This document shows positions 27,344 through 36,929 of a stretch of 64,000 nucleotides of DNA, piece after piece (positions within the stretch are counted from its first letter, which is position 1; the number at the start of each line of letters is the position of its first letter). A model generated the notes under the pieces. That model had not been told where the DNA came from and searched no databases. It saw only the letters and a list, made by a program, of their open reading frames with translations. Source of the stretch: Hoeflea marina (GTDB lineage: Bacteria; Pseudomonadota; Alphaproteobacteria; Rhizobiales; Rhizobiaceae); NCBI RefSeq assembly GCF_003182275.1, contig NZ_QGTR01000002.1, positions 186,001 to 250,000 of the forward strand, written 5' to 3'. The position numbers and the translations under genes were made by a program.

Positions 27344-27766
27344 TCAACGTTGCGACACCTGCGTGGTCGCCGCATCAATCTCGGCAAACACCGCTTTCGC
27401 AGAGCGCAGTGCGTCCAATGAGGCAGGCGCGCCGCAATAGATCGCGCCCTGCAGGATGATCTCCACGATCTCTTCTCGGGTAACGCCGTTGTTCAGAGCG
27501 CCCCGGACATGCAGCTTGAACTCGTCCGAGCGGTTGAGCGCCATAAGCATGCCCAGATTGAGGACGCTGCGCATGCGGCGCTCCAGACCGGGCCGGCTCC
27601 AGATTTCTCCCCAGCACCATTCGGTCAGCAGTTTCTGCAAGGGGGCGGAAACGTCGTCGGCCGCCGCGATCGAGCGGTCGACATAGGCGTCGCCCAGGAC
27701 CTCGCGGCGGATCTGCAGACCCTTTTCGAATTGTTCTCCCTGGAATTCCGGCCGACGGTCGGTCAT
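27344..27766 (-). CDS. Carboxymuconolactone decarboxylase (CMD) family protein
   Basis: The 140-aa protein carries the CMD fold pattern: an N-terminal RREVLGDAYVDRS, then GEIWSRPGLERRMRSVLNLGMLMALNRSDEFKLHVRGALNNG and a C-terminal AIYCGAPASLDALRSA. It resembles PcaC-type proteins of aromatic catabolism. Only a single cysteine in YCGAP is present, not the CxxC of AhpD, so it is not a peroxidase of that type. Its ATG lies one base after the pyridoxine oxidase stop, so the two form an operon. A role in vitamin B6 breakdown is likely but no known pathway step requires it. Confidence 0.8.
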   Translation of the reverse strand: MTDRRPEFQGEQFEKGLQIRREVLGDAYVDRSIAAADDVSAPLQKLLTEWCWGEIWSRPGLERRMRSVLNLGMLMALNRSDEFKLHVRGALNNGVTREEIVEIILQGAIYCGAPASLDALRSAKAVFAEIDAATTQVSQR

Positions 27767-27767
27767 C

Positions 27768-29315
27768 TCAAGCTTCCTTCCTGCTGTTGAACATCGTTCG
27801 GGCGAACGTCTCGGCAATCGCCAGGACGGCGGCGTGGATCGGACCTGCGGTGAGGCTGGGCATCACGGACGCGTCGACGACGAAGAGATTGTCGAGTGCC
27901 TTGAGCTTCAGATCGGCGTCGACGGGCGCCGCATCGTCCTTGCCCATCCGGCATGTGCCGCTGGGGTGGTGATGCGTGATGGCCGCATTGGCAATGAACG
28001 CGTCAATCTCCTCGCGGGATTCGAGCGGACCCGGGAGGATCTCATGATCGCGCCATTCGGCCAGTTCGTCCGACTGCCCGATGGTCCGCGCCGCCTCGAG
28101 CGCGGCGCGGAACAGGTCGCGATCTCGCTCGGTCGAAAGATAGGCGGGGTCGATGATCAGCCGGTCTCCCGGCTCCGGGCCGGTGATCTTCAGCGTGCCG
28201 CGGCTGCTCGGATGGGTGACGCCGAAAAGCAGGGAATAGGCTGTGCCGGGGGCGGGAGCCTCGAAACGTTCCGAGACGATGGGCGCCACCCCGCATCCGA
28301 CAACGATTTGCGGCTGCCCTCCTTCGGTGAAGCTGCCCGCGCGCATGTAGGTCATCGATTCCGAATGCTGGAGCCGCGAGGGCGGGAGATGCTTGCGTGT
28401 CGCATAGAGGTTTCCCGCACCCAGGAGATGGTCCTGCAGGTTGCGGCCGATCTCGGGCATGTCGATGAGGCATTCGACGCCCGCCGCATCGAGAACGTCT
28501 CGCGGCCCGATGCCCGATCGCATCAGCAGAGCCGGACTTTCGAGCGAGCCGGCGCACAACACTACGGTATCAGCAGAAAACAGCACCGGGCCGTCACGGC
28601 CCCTTACCTCGACATGGTGAACATGGTTGCCGACCAATACCAGGCGGCGGGCGAGAGCTCCTGTGACGATTGTCAGGTTCTCGCGGGCACGGACCTCCGG
28701 CGTCAGCCACGCATCGGCGACCATTACCCGCTTGCCGTCGCGGATGTTCATCGAGTTCGGCGTCACGCCGATCATCACGCCCTCGTTGTGACCCTGAAGC
28801 CGCGGCAGTCCGAGAGCGGCGCCGGCGGCGATGAAGGCGTGCGTCAGCCGGCTCGCCTCGGCATCGGTGCGGTGGATGGGCAGAGGGCCGCCGTCCCGTC
28901 CCGCGACCTCGCGGTCCTCGTTGGCCTCGAAGGCGGGCAGCAGACCGTCCCAGCTCCAGCGCGCATCGCCCGTTGCCTCGGCCCAGCTGGCGAAGTCTTC
29001 GGGATGGCCGCGCATGTAGCCCATGGCGTGCAGGCAGCTCGATCCCCCGACAAGGCGGCCGCGCGCCCAGTGATGGACCCGGCCGGCCGTGCCGGCCTGT
29101 GGCTCGGTCCGGTAGTTCCAGTCGTAGCTGCGACCCTGGAGCGTCGGCCATGCGGCGGGATCCCAGATATCCGGGTCCGTCGCCTCGTCGCCGGCCTCGA
29201 TCATGAGCACCTCGCGCCCGGGATCCTCGCTCAGCCGCGCGGCCAGGAGCCCGCCGGCCGAACCGCCGCCGATGATGAGGACGTCGGCTTTCATCTTGCC
29301 ATCAGCACCAGACAC
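27768..29315 (-). CDS. Pyridoxine 4-oxidase (GMC family)
   Basis: This flavoprotein oxidises pyridoxine to pyridoxal with oxygen, the entry step of vitamin B6 degradation (EC 1.1.3.12). The 515-aa sequence has the FAD Rossmann motif GGGSAG at 16-21 and the GMC signatures around RGRLVGGSSCLHAMGYMRGH and GSLESPALLMRSGIG. The C-terminal catalytic ITHHHPSGTCRMG is also present. Long segments (DPDIWDPAAWPTLQGRSYDW, PSRLQHSESMTYMRA) agree closely with Mesorhizobium loti pyridoxine 4-oxidase as I remember it. The GTG at 29315 has AGGA seven bases upstream; an ATG at 29294 is possible. It is transcribed away from the GntR regulator's stop and is followed by the CMD gene. Confidence 0.9.
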   Translation of the reverse strand: MSGADGKMKADVLIIGGGSAGGLLAARLSEDPGREVLMIEAGDEATDPDIWDPAAWPTLQGRSYDWNYRTEPQAGTAGRVHHWARGRLVGGSSCLHAMGYMRGHPEDFASWAEATGDARWSWDGLLPAFEANEDREVAGRDGGPLPIHRTDAEASRLTHAFIAAGAALGLPRLQGHNEGVMIGVTPNSMNIRDGKRVMVADAWLTPEVRARENLTIVTGALARRLVLVGNHVHHVEVRGRDGPVLFSADTVVLCAGSLESPALLMRSGIGPRDVLDAAGVECLIDMPEIGRNLQDHLLGAGNLYATRKHLPPSRLQHSESMTYMRAGSFTEGGQPQIVVGCGVAPIVSERFEAPAPGTAYSLLFGVTHPSSRGTLKITGPEPGDRLIIDPAYLSTERDRDLFRAALEAARTIGQSDELAEWRDHEILPGPLESREEIDAFIANAAITHHHPSGTCRMGKDDAAPVDADLKLKALDNLFVVDASVMPSLTAGPIHAAVLAIAETFARTMFNSRKEA

Positions 29316-29459
29316 CAGCAGATCCTATTCGCCGACGCAGACGGGAAGTCTGGGCTGTCCTGCGCAGGAGGACGTGCAAGTCGATGCGCGCCCTGATGGC
29401 CATTGAACTCGATAGGGCATGATGAACATTTCCGTTGCATGGATGAGCCGCCAGAACAG

Positions 29460-30185
29460 CTAGTCGGGTGGCGGCATGGACTTCTTTGCCGCCGCCATGG
29501 CCTTGAGCACGTGTTTCCGCGACGCCTTGCGGGCGGCCTTCTCGTCGTGCGCGGCAATCGCCTCGTAGATCTCCCGCATTTCCGTCAGACTGCTCATCGC
29601 CCGTCCTTTGAGCGACATTGAGCGCGACCTGAAAAGGCTGATCCGGGCGACCAGGCCGCGGTGGATTTCCTCAAGGATCGGGTTGCCGCAATTGGCAAGG
29701 ATGATGGAATAGAAGTCGGCGGCTGTCGTGATCCGGGCAAGCCCGTCATTGCTGAGGGCGGCGGCCTCGAAGGCGGAGAGCGACTTTTCCAGCGCGTCGA
29801 GTTGCTCGTTCGATATCCGTTCGGCGCAGCGCCCGACGGCCTCCACTTCCAAGAGCTCCCGCGCCTCGTAGATGGCGGTGACTTCTTCCCATGTCAGGGC
29901 CGGGATCGACGGGCCGCGGTTCGGCACAATGTCGATCAGCCGTTCGGCGGCAAGACTGCGCAACGCTTCCCGGAGCGAGGGGCGGCTGATGCCCAGCCGC
30001 AAGCACAGATTGCTCTCGATGAGGCGGCTGCCAGGCTCGAAAACGCCCGAAAAGATCGCCAGTCGCAACTTGTCGACGGCCTCTTGTTGAACCGTGCGCG
30101 GCAACACTCTCAAATTCAGCTCTGGCGGCATCATTTTGATCTCGTCCATTGGGGTCGCAACCTGAGGCAGCATACGCGATGTCAT
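29460..30185 (-). CDS. GntR-family (FCD) transcriptional regulator of the B6 cluster
   Basis: The 241-aa protein has an N-terminal winged helix with LRLAIFSGVFEPGSRLIESNLCLRLGISRPSLREALRSLAAERLI, the GntR/FadR signature. A C-terminal all-helical FCD ligand-binding domain follows, with metal-binding-type residues expected in the AADFYSIILANCG region. It is divergent from the (acetamidomethylene)succinate hydrolase gene and upstream of pyridoxine oxidase, the position occupied by a GntR gene in the M. loti cluster from memory. It probably represses one or both arms and responds to a pathway compound; this is inference. Confidence 0.85.
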   Translation of the reverse strand: MTSRMLPQVATPMDEIKMMPPELNLRVLPRTVQQEAVDKLRLAIFSGVFEPGSRLIESNLCLRLGISRPSLREALRSLAAERLIDIVPNRGPSIPALTWEEVTAIYEARELLEVEAVGRCAERISNEQLDALEKSLSAFEAAALSNDGLARITTAADFYSIILANCGNPILEEIHRGLVARISLFRSRSMSLKGRAMSSLTEMREIYEAIAAHDEKAARKASRKHVLKAMAAAKKSMPPPD

Positions 30186-30191
30186 CCCGAT

Positions 30192-30219
30192 TTGACAGCA
30201 ATAATGTGGATACTGTCAA
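30192..30219. promoter_or_regulatory. Inverted repeat in the GntR / hydrolase divergent promoter
   Basis: TTGACAG and CTGTCAA form perfect 7-bp arms separated by 14 bases, immediately upstream of the GntR start. A second short palindrome TGTCTGACA lies at 30238-30246. Both are candidate operators for the GntR protein. Confidence 0.45.
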
Positions 30220-30302
30220 CACGTAAGATTGAAAGAATGTCTGACAATCGGGTTGACGTTCGTTTGATTTCTGTCATGCTTCCTGCCAATGAGAACAACA
30301 CG

Positions 30303-31148
30303 ATGGGGTCCCGGAACATGGCTTCAGCCGCCTCGCGCCATGACATGATTATGCGCCGTATCGACACTGGCCGCATCGCCCTGAACGTGCGGGAGGCCGG
30401 CGACGGCCCGCTGATGCTCTTCTTCCATGGGATCACCGCGAATTCCGGTACGCTGGCGCCTCTGGCTGTCCGGTTTGCCGACCGTTTCACTGCAATCGCC
30501 GTCGACCAGCGAGGTCACGGGCTGAGCGACAAGCCGGACGACGGCTATGGGGCGGCGGATTTCGCCGAGGATATCGCCGCACTCATCAGGGCGCTTGACC
30601 GCGGACCGGCCATACTGGTCGGCCACTCGCTCGGTTCGCGCAATTCGGTCACCGTTGCCGCCAAATATCCCGGGCTGGTGCGTTCCGTGGTGGCGATCGA
30701 TTTCACGCCCTTTATCGAGGCCGAAGTCTTCGATGCGCTGGAATCCCGAGTGAATGCGGGTGATCGGCTGTTCAAGGATTTGCCGGCTGTGGAGGCCTAT
30801 CTCGCCGGTCGCTATCCCAACATTCCTGCCGGCGCCATCAGGATCAGGGCGGAGACCGGCTATCACGAGGTCGATGGCGGGCTTCGCCCGCTGGCGTCCG
30901 CATCCGCCATGGCACAGATCGCCACGGGCCTGCGTGCCGATCTCACTCAGGCCTATCGTGAGGTCACGAGGCCGGTGCTGCTGATGCGGGGAGCGGAAAG
31001 CAGGCTCGTTTCGGCCGAGGCGCTGGCGGAGACCAGTCGTCTTCGCCCCGATCTCCCGGTCGTCGTCGTTCCTGGCGCCGACCACTACGTCAACGAGGTG
31101 TCCCCGGACATCACCTACAGGGCAATCACCAACTTCATCGAAGCCTGA
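30303..31148 (+). CDS. (E)-2-(acetamidomethylene)succinate hydrolase (alpha/beta hydrolase)
   Basis: This enzyme hydrolyses the ring-opened product to succinic semialdehyde, acetate, ammonia and CO2, the last step of the pathway. The protein (281 aa from ATG 30303) has an oxyanion FFHGITANSGT, the nucleophile elbow GHSLG at 107-111 (Ser109) and a C-terminal PGADHYV with the catalytic His. The fold and its location directly upstream of the ring-cleaving oxygenase match the M. loti enzyme. Alternative starts at 30318 and 30237 exist; no ribosome site decides. Confidence 0.85.
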   Translation: MGSRNMASAASRHDMIMRRIDTGRIALNVREAGDGPLMLFFHGITANSGTLAPLAVRFADRFTAIAVDQRGHGLSDKPDDGYGAADFAEDIAALIRALDRGPAILVGHSLGSRNSVTVAAKYPGLVRSVVAIDFTPFIEAEVFDALESRVNAGDRLFKDLPAVEAYLAGRYPNIPAGAIRIRAETGYHEVDGGLRPLASASAMAQIATGLRADLTQAYREVTRPVLLMRGAESRLVSAEALAETSRLRPDLPVVVVPGADHYVNEVSPDITYRAITNFIEA

Positions 31149-31192
31149 CGGCGGATACTCCGTCACTTTGCATAGGTAACAGGATTTGGACC

Positions 31193-32341
31193 ATGGCGAA
31201 TATAAACAGGACGACTGGGAAGGCTCTTCGTGCGCATGTCGCTGGTGCGGGATTCGCGGGCCTGACGGCGGCGATCGCGCTGCGCCAGAACGGCTGGGAC
31301 GTGACGCTGCACGAAAAGGATTCGGAACTTCGCGCATTCGGTGCGGGCATCTATCTCTGGCACAACGGCCTGCGCGTCCTTGAAGGCATCGATGCGCTCA
31401 ATGACGTGCTTCATGGCACCCACACCCCGCCGGCCTACGAAACCTGGATGCACAACAAGTCGGTGTCCAAGGAGACCTTCAACGGTCTGCCATGGCGCAT
31501 CATGACGCGTTCGCACCTCCACAACGCGCTCGTAAAGCGCGCCCATGCGGTCGGTGTCACTGTTCGAACCAATTCGGAGGCCGTATCGGCCGAGGCCGAC
31601 GGCCGTCTGACCCTGCAGAGTGGCGAGGTTCTCGAGGCGGACCTGATCGTCGGTGCTGACGGTGTCGGCTCCAAGGTTCGTGACTCGCTCGGTTTCAAGC
31701 AGGATCGCTGGGTGTCCACCGATGGCATCATCCGACTGATTGTTCCGCGGATGAAGGACAAGCTTGGTGATGAGGCCGAGTGGGACAACACCATCGACAT
31801 GTGGAACCTGGAGCCGCGCGTCCAGCGCATCCTGTATTCGCCCTGCAACAAGGAAGAGCTCTATCTCGGACTGATGGCGCCGGCGGCCGACCCGCGCGGC
31901 TCGAAGGTGCCGCTCGATCTCGAGGTCTGGGTCGAGATGTTTCCCTTCCTCGAGCCCTGCCTCGCCGAGGCCGCCAAGCTGGAAGCGGCTCGCTACGACA
32001 AGTATGCGACCACCAAGCTCGACAGCTGGGTGAAGGGCAAGGTCGCTCTTGTCGGCGACTCCGCCCACGCCATGTGCCCGGCGCTTGCCCAGGGCGCGGG
32101 TTGCGCCATGGTCAACGCCTTCAGCCTTGCGCAGGACCTCGCTGAACAGTCGTCGGTTGAAGATGCGCTTGTCTCCTGGGAAAGGCGCATCCGTCCGCTC
32201 ACCGATCACACGCAGGCTCTTTCAGGCGAATACGCGGCGAACCGCTCGCTCTCGAAGGGCAACATGTTCACCAACGAGGCTCTGGAAGCCGCGCGCTATG
32301 ATCCCATCAAGCGCGTCTATTCCTGGCCGCAGAACCAGTAA
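31193..32341 (+). CDS. 2-methyl-3-hydroxypyridine-5-carboxylate oxygenase (FAD monooxygenase)
   Basis: This flavoenzyme hydroxylates and opens the pyridine ring of 3-hydroxy-2-methylpyridine-5-carboxylate to give (E)-2-(acetamidomethylene)succinate, using NAD(P)H and O2. The 382-aa protein has the FAD motif GAGFAG at 18-23, a DG motif LIVGADGVGSKVR and a GD motif VALVGDSAHAMCPALAQGAG, all typical of aromatic hydroxylases. The cluster context selects the MHPC oxygenase function among this large family. It lies 44 bases after the hydrolase gene and is followed by a DUF1185 gene. Confidence 0.88.
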   Translation: MANINRTTGKALRAHVAGAGFAGLTAAIALRQNGWDVTLHEKDSELRAFGAGIYLWHNGLRVLEGIDALNDVLHGTHTPPAYETWMHNKSVSKETFNGLPWRIMTRSHLHNALVKRAHAVGVTVRTNSEAVSAEADGRLTLQSGEVLEADLIVGADGVGSKVRDSLGFKQDRWVSTDGIIRLIVPRMKDKLGDEAEWDNTIDMWNLEPRVQRILYSPCNKEELYLGLMAPAADPRGSKVPLDLEVWVEMFPFLEPCLAEAAKLEAARYDKYATTKLDSWVKGKVALVGDSAHAMCPALAQGAGCAMVNAFSLAQDLAEQSSVEDALVSWERRIRPLTDHTQALSGEYAANRSLSKGNMFTNEALEAARYDPIKRVYSWPQNQ

Positions 32342-32401
32342 TGACCAGCCAGCCAAAAACACTGGCGCGCGCCTTGGATGCGCGTCCCCAAGGAGACAAG
32401 A

Positions 32402-32992
32402 ATGAACTATTCCGCCGAAGTTGAGAAGCACTATCAAGTCCGTGGCTGGTACTCGTCCGTTCAGGAAATCCGGCACGACGGCGGTGAGCCAGGTGAGCCG
32501 CTGATCAAGGTCGCCGTTGGCGTCATCATCCGCAACCCCTTCGCGGGCACCTACGAAGCCGATCTCTCGCCGCTGACGGGGCCGAGTGCCGCCATCGGCC
32601 ACGCGCTGGGCGAACGCGCCATGGCACTGCTCGGCGGCCGTCCTGCCGACAGCTACGGCAAGGGCGGCATCGCGGGTGTCGGTGGCGAACAGGAACATGT
32701 CGTTGCCTGCATCACCACCGAGTTCGGCAACCCGCTGCGCGAGCAGTTGGGTGGCGGTGAGGCCTGGATCTCCTCGGCCTCCAAGGTGGCCTCGGCCGGC
32801 ACCTCGATCGACATCCCGCTTGCCCACAAGGACGAGCTCTACATCCGATCTCACTATGATGCGATCACCTTCGCGGTACCGGATGGCCCGCGTCCGGACG
32901 AGATCCTCATTTGCGTCGCAGTGGCGACCGGTCCCCGTGTCCACCATCGCGTGGGCGGCAAGACGGTCGCGGACCTCGCGGCCGCTCAGTAA
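32402..32992 (+). CDS. DUF1185 / amino-acid-synthesis family protein
   Basis: The 196-aa protein belongs by resemblance to the PF06684 (AA_synth, DUF1185) family: KVAVGVIIRNPFAGTYEADL, SYGKGGIAGVGGEQEHVVA and PDEILICVAVATGPRVHHRVGG are typical blocks. The start is preceded by AAGGAGA. The family has no firmly established reaction and is often found in heterocycle or amide catabolic clusters. Its place between the ring-opening oxygenase and the decarboxylase suggests a pathway role, possibly on an unstable intermediate, but nothing in the sequence proves it. Confidence 0.8.
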   Translation: MNYSAEVEKHYQVRGWYSSVQEIRHDGGEPGEPLIKVAVGVIIRNPFAGTYEADLSPLTGPSAAIGHALGERAMALLGGRPADSYGKGGIAGVGGEQEHVVACITTEFGNPLREQLGGGEAWISSASKVASAGTSIDIPLAHKDELYIRSHYDAITFAVPDGPRPDEILICVAVATGPRVHHRVGGKTVADLAAAQ

Positions 32993-33023
32993 CCCGACAG
33001 AACATGACGGAAGGACGCATTCC

Positions 33024-33482
33024 ATGCCACTAAACATCAAAGACCTCAAAATCACGTCCACGGATTTCAAGCCGCTTGAAATGATGCGCGACGAGCATGC
33101 GGGCGACAAGGGCAATGTCTTGCCCAGGCTCACTGTCAGCGGCGTGCCGGCCGGCGCCAAGGAACTCGCCGTGATCTGCCACGATCCCGACGCTCCGCTG
33201 CCCCAGGGTTTCACCCACTGGACCGTCTACGGCATCGACCCCGCAGCGACCGATCTCTCCGACGCGCAGGAAAAGTTCCGCGTCGGCCCGAATGGTGCAG
33301 GTCACACGCAATATTACGGCCCTCAGCCGCCTGCAGGCCACGGAAAGCACCATTACTACTTCTGGGTCTACGCTCTCGACACCAAAGTTGAAGGAACGCT
33401 CACCCGCGAAGAGTTCCTGGCCAGATATGCCGACAACATCATCGAGCAGAACAGGATCGTCGGCCTTTACGAAAACAATTGA
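33024..33482 (+). CDS. YbhB/YbcL (PEBP/Raf kinase inhibitor-like) family protein
   Basis: The 152-aa cytoplasmic protein shows PEBP-family landmarks: AVICHDPDAPLPQGFTHWTVYGID, GHTQYYGPQPPAGHGKHHYY and FWVYALD. These residues line the conserved anion-binding pocket. No signal peptide is present. Bacterial members have unknown roles; small-molecule binding is likely. It is embedded in the pathway operon 31 bases after DUF1185 and upstream of the decarboxylase. Confidence 0.85.
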   Translation: MPLNIKDLKITSTDFKPLEMMRDEHAGDKGNVLPRLTVSGVPAGAKELAVICHDPDAPLPQGFTHWTVYGIDPAATDLSDAQEKFRVGPNGAGHTQYYGPQPPAGHGKHHYYFWVYALDTKVEGTLTREEFLARYADNIIEQNRIVGLYENN

Positions 33483-33551
33483 AGTGCACGGTCCCGGCGA
33501 TAACAAGAACAAACAGCCGCCGCGACCGTAGCGACTTGGGAGACTTCAGAC

Positions 33552-34277
33552 ATGACCACCACAACATCTGCGCAGCAAACAGTCTTCGAAGAGCTGGTCA
33601 CAGCCACGAAAATCCTGTTGCACGAAGGCATCCTTGACCCGTTCGGCCATATCAGCGCCCGCGACCCCGAGGATCCCCAGAGCTTCTTCCTGGCGCAGAA
33701 ACTCGCCCCCAGTCACATCACGACAGGCGACATCCAGCGTTTCAATCTCGAAGGGGAGACCGACGACAATCGGCCTTCCTATCTGGAGCGCTACATTCAC
33801 AGCGAAATCTACAAGGCGCGGCCGGACGTCCATTGCGTGCTCCACAGCCACTCCCCCGCCGTGCTTCCCTATTGCTTTACCGACCAGCCGATGCGGCCCG
33901 TCACCCACATGGGCGCGTTCCTCGGCGAGGCGGTTCCCGTCTATGAAATCCGCGACAAGCACGGCGATGCCACCGATCTCTTCGGCGGCGGCCCGGATGT
34001 CTGTGGGGATATCGCCGAAGCCCTCGGTGACTCGCCGGTTGTCCTGATGGCCCGCCACGGCGTCGTCAATGTCGGCCGCTCGGTGCGTGAGGTCGTCTTC
34101 CGTGCCTACTACACCGAACAGGAAGCCAAGGCGCAGACGGCCGGCATGCAGATCGGCACGATCAAGTATCTCTCACCGGGCGAGATCAAGACGGCCGGTA
34201 AACTCGTCGGCGCCCAGATCGACCGGGGCTGGGATCATTGGACCATGACCCTCCGTCAGGCCGGGCTGCTGAAATAG
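33552..34277 (+). CDS. 3-hydroxy-2-methylpyridine-4,5-dicarboxylate 4-decarboxylase (class II aldolase fold)
   Basis: The enzyme removes the 4-carboxylate to give 3-hydroxy-2-methylpyridine-5-carboxylate (EC 4.1.1.51). The 241-aa protein has the class II aldolase/adducin layout: [14 protein letters not shown], the metal-binding [13 protein letters not shown] and the second His in [10 protein letters not shown]. In this context the best match is the M. loti decarboxylase of the same fold. It is followed after 96 bases by the 4-pyridoxate dehydrogenase gene. Confidence 0.87.
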   Translation: MTTTTSAQQTVFEELVTATKILLHEGILDPFGHISARDPEDPQSFFLAQKLAPSHITTGDIQRFNLEGETDDNRPSYLERYIHSEIYKARPDVHCVLHSHSPAVLPYCFTDQPMRPVTHMGAFLGEAVPVYEIRDKHGDATDLFGGGPDVCGDIAEALGDSPVVLMARHGVVNVGRSVREVVFRAYYTEQEAKAQTAGMQIGTIKYLSPGEIKTAGKLVGAQIDRGWDHWTMTLRQAGLLK

Positions 34278-34373
34278 CGTCCCGGGAGAGTGCGAAATCC
34301 TGGCCCTGGGTCAGGGTTTCCAGCAGTCTCGATGGTCCGCGGTTGCCGGATCTCAGGTGAAAGCAGGGAAGTC

Positions 34374-36002
34374 ATGTCGCACGCGGAAAGCTATGATTAT
34401 GTAATCGTCGGAGCCGGTTCGGCCGGTTGCGTGCTCGCCCATCGGCTGAGCGCGGACCCGAGCTGCACCGTGCTGCTGCTCGAGGCCGGAGGCTGGGATC
34501 GCGATCCGATGATCCACATCCCGCTCGGATGGGGCAAGATCCTCACCGAACGCCGCCACGACTGGATGTATTTTTGCGAGCCGGAAGCGAATGTCGGTGG
34601 CCGCAGCGTCGAATGCGCGCGCGGCAAGGTCATCGGCGGTTCGTCCTCGACCAACGCCATGGCCTATGTGCGGGGCAATCGCGGGGACTACGACCGCTGG
34701 GCCGCCCACGGGATGGTCGGCTGGTCCTACGACGAGATCCTTCCATATTTCCGCAAGCAGGAGACCTGGGAAGGCGGCGCTGACGCCTATCGTGGCGGTT
34801 CGGGTCCGCTCAGCACCCAGCATTGCAAGTACCAGGACCCGCTGATCGATGCCTGCCGCACTGCAAGCGTCGAGGCAGGCTACCCGCAGACCGAAGATTA
34901 CAATGGCGGGACGCAGGAAGGGTTCAGCCACCTGCAGATGACGATTTCCAGGGGACGTCGATCCTCGACCGCATCAGCCTATCTCCGTCCGGCGTTGAAG
35001 CGGCCGAACCTGACGGTGCTCACCAGGGCAATGGCAAAGCGCATCGTCATGGAAGGCAGCCGGGCCACCGGCATCGTTCTCGATCACAACGGAACGGAGA
35101 GGACGGTCACGGCGCGCCGGGAAGTGCTCCTGTCGGGCGGCGTCATCAACACTCCGCAGCTTCTGATGCTCTCGGGCGTGGGGGCCGCAGAGGAATTGGC
35201 CGCCCACGGCATCCAGACCCGCGTAAACCTGCCCGCGGTCGGCAAGAACCTGCAGGACCACGTCTCGGTCATCCTCATGTATCGCCGCCGCGAGCCGGGT
35301 CCGTTCCTCAAGAAGATGCGGGTGGACCGGATCGGTCTCGACTTCGTCAAGACCTATCTGACGGGCAAGGGCTTTTCGGCCGACGTGCCCGGCGGGGTCG
35401 TGGCGTTCCTCAGGAGCGGCCCCGAACGTCCGTTGCCTGACGTGCAGCTTCTCTTCACCGCAGCACCCCTTGCGGCCTGGCCCTATTTCGAGCCGTTCAA
35501 GGCCCCGTTCCCGGACGGATTTGCGACGCGCGTCGTGGCGACCCAGCCCGAAAGCCGTGGCTCGGTGAAACTCGCCTCGGGCGATCCGATGGCCGCACCG
35601 CTGATCCACCAGAACTTCCTCGCTTCCCCGAAGGACTGGGCATCGCTCCGCGCCGGCTTCCGGGTGGCGCGTGATCTCGCCGCCCAGCCGTCCATGCAGC
35701 CCTTCATCCAGGCGGAGTTTTTCCCCGGACCCGCCTGCCAGACGGACGAGGAAATCGACGAGCATATCCGCAAGACCTGCATCACCGTCCATCACCCGGC
35801 GGGCACCTGCCGGGCCGGCACCGATGCCGGGGCGGTGGTCGATCCGGACCTCAGGGTCCGCGGTGTCGCCGGTCTGCGCGTGGTGGATGCTTCCGTAATG
35901 CCGGATCTTCCCTCGGGCAACATCAATGCCGCAGTCATCATGATCGCCGAGAAAGCGGCCGATCTCATCAGGAAGTCACAGATACAGGAGGTCGCGGCAT
36001 GA
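34374..36002 (+). CDS. 4-pyridoxic acid dehydrogenase (GMC family)
   Basis: This FAD enzyme is predicted to oxidise the 5-hydroxymethyl of 4-pyridoxate to the 5-formyl compound (FHMPC). The 542-aa protein has FAD motif GAGSAG at 13-18, GMC signature 1 in [18 protein letters not shown], signature 2 in [16 protein letters not shown] and the C-terminal [13 protein letters not shown]. It differs clearly from the pyridoxine 4-oxidase of this cluster. The position overlapping the FHMPC dehydrogenase gene by four bases mirrors the M. loti order. The known enzyme is membrane-bound; no membrane helix is seen here, so attachment would be peripheral. Confidence 0.8.
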   Translation: MSHAESYDYVIVGAGSAGCVLAHRLSADPSCTVLLLEAGGWDRDPMIHIPLGWGKILTERRHDWMYFCEPEANVGGRSVECARGKVIGGSSSTNAMAYVRGNRGDYDRWAAHGMVGWSYDEILPYFRKQETWEGGADAYRGGSGPLSTQHCKYQDPLIDACRTASVEAGYPQTEDYNGGTQEGFSHLQMTISRGRRSSTASAYLRPALKRPNLTVLTRAMAKRIVMEGSRATGIVLDHNGTERTVTARREVLLSGGVINTPQLLMLSGVGAAEELAAHGIQTRVNLPAVGKNLQDHVSVILMYRRREPGPFLKKMRVDRIGLDFVKTYLTGKGFSADVPGGVVAFLRSGPERPLPDVQLLFTAAPLAAWPYFEPFKAPFPDGFATRVVATQPESRGSVKLASGDPMAAPLIHQNFLASPKDWASLRAGFRVARDLAAQPSMQPFIQAEFFPGPACQTDEEIDEHIRKTCITVHHPAGTCRAGTDAGAVVDPDLRVRGVAGLRVVDASVMPDLPSGNINAAVIMIAEKAADLIRKSQIQEVAA

Positions 36003-36925
36003 TCCAGCGAGTAGCCATCATCGGCCTAGGTACGATGGGTCCCGGCATGGCGGCCCGTCTGGCGCGCGGCGGTATAGACGTGGTCGCCTATGACATCGCG
36101 CCGGCGGCGATCGAGCGGGCGCGCACGATGCTGGCGGCGGCCGACGGCGTTCTCGACAATCTGGGAATTGAGGCCAAAGGTACCGGCGGTTCGGTTCGCT
36201 TCACCAGCGAACTCGAGGAGGCCGTGCTGGGCGCCGACCTGATCATCGAGAACGTTCCCGAGAATGAAGAGATCAAGGCCGGCGTCTACCGCAAGATCGA
36301 GGGCATGATCTCGGCCGACACGATCGTCGCCTCCGATACCTCGGGCATCCCGATCACCAGGCTGCAGGCGCATATTTCAAATCCGGGCCGCATGGTCGGC
36401 ATGCATTGGTCCAATCCGCCGCACATCATTCCGATGATCGAGGTGATCGGCGGCGAGCAGACAGCACCGGAGACGGTCGCCACCATCCGCGACTTTATCC
36501 GCTCGCTCGGCCTGCTGCCGGTTCTGCTGAAGAAGGACGTTCCCGGTTTCGTCGAGAACCGTGTGCTCTATGCGCTGCTGCGCGAGGTCGTTGATCTCGT
36601 CGAGCGCGGCGTGATCGAGCCCGAGGACATTGACACCTGCGTTTCCTGGGGCATCGGCTACAAGCTGGCCGTCATTGGACCCATGGCGCTTCTCGATATG
36701 GCCGGCATGGACATCTACCATTCGGTCTCTTCGTTCCTGAACGAGGACCTGTGCGATCGCAAGGACGTGGCGCCACTGGTCACCAAGCAGATGGCCGACG
36801 GCAAGCTCGGCATCAAGTCGGGGGAAGGGGTCTATTCCTATACGCCCGAGAAGATCGCACAGCTGCAGCCGGAGCGGGCGAAAAAGCTCGTCGCCATCCG
36901 GCGCATTCTCGAGGGGAGAGAATAG
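35999..36925 (+). CDS. 5-formyl-3-hydroxy-2-methylpyridine-4-carboxylate dehydrogenase
   Basis: The enzyme oxidises FHMPC to 3-hydroxy-2-methylpyridine-4,5-dicarboxylate with NAD. The 308-aa protein is of the 3-hydroxyacyl-CoA dehydrogenase fold: NAD motif GLGTMG at 9-14, IENVPEN, the catalytic-type [17 protein letters not shown] and [16 protein letters not shown]. Near-identity with the remembered M. loti FHMPC dehydrogenase over these blocks, including the WSNPPH segment, makes the assignment strong. The ATG overlaps the upstream stop, and a TRAP transporter follows after four bases. Confidence 0.9.
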   Translation: MIQRVAIIGLGTMGPGMAARLARGGIDVVAYDIAPAAIERARTMLAAADGVLDNLGIEAKGTGGSVRFTSELEEAVLGADLIIENVPENEEIKAGVYRKIEGMISADTIVASDTSGIPITRLQAHISNPGRMVGMHWSNPPHIIPMIEVIGGEQTAPETVATIRDFIRSLGLLPVLLKKDVPGFVENRVLYALLREVVDLVERGVIEPEDIDTCVSWGIGYKLAVIGPMALLDMAGMDIYHSVSSFLNEDLCDRKDVAPLVTKQMADGKLGIKSGEGVYSYTPEKIAQLQPERAKKLVAIRRILEGRE

Positions 36926-36929
36926 CACC

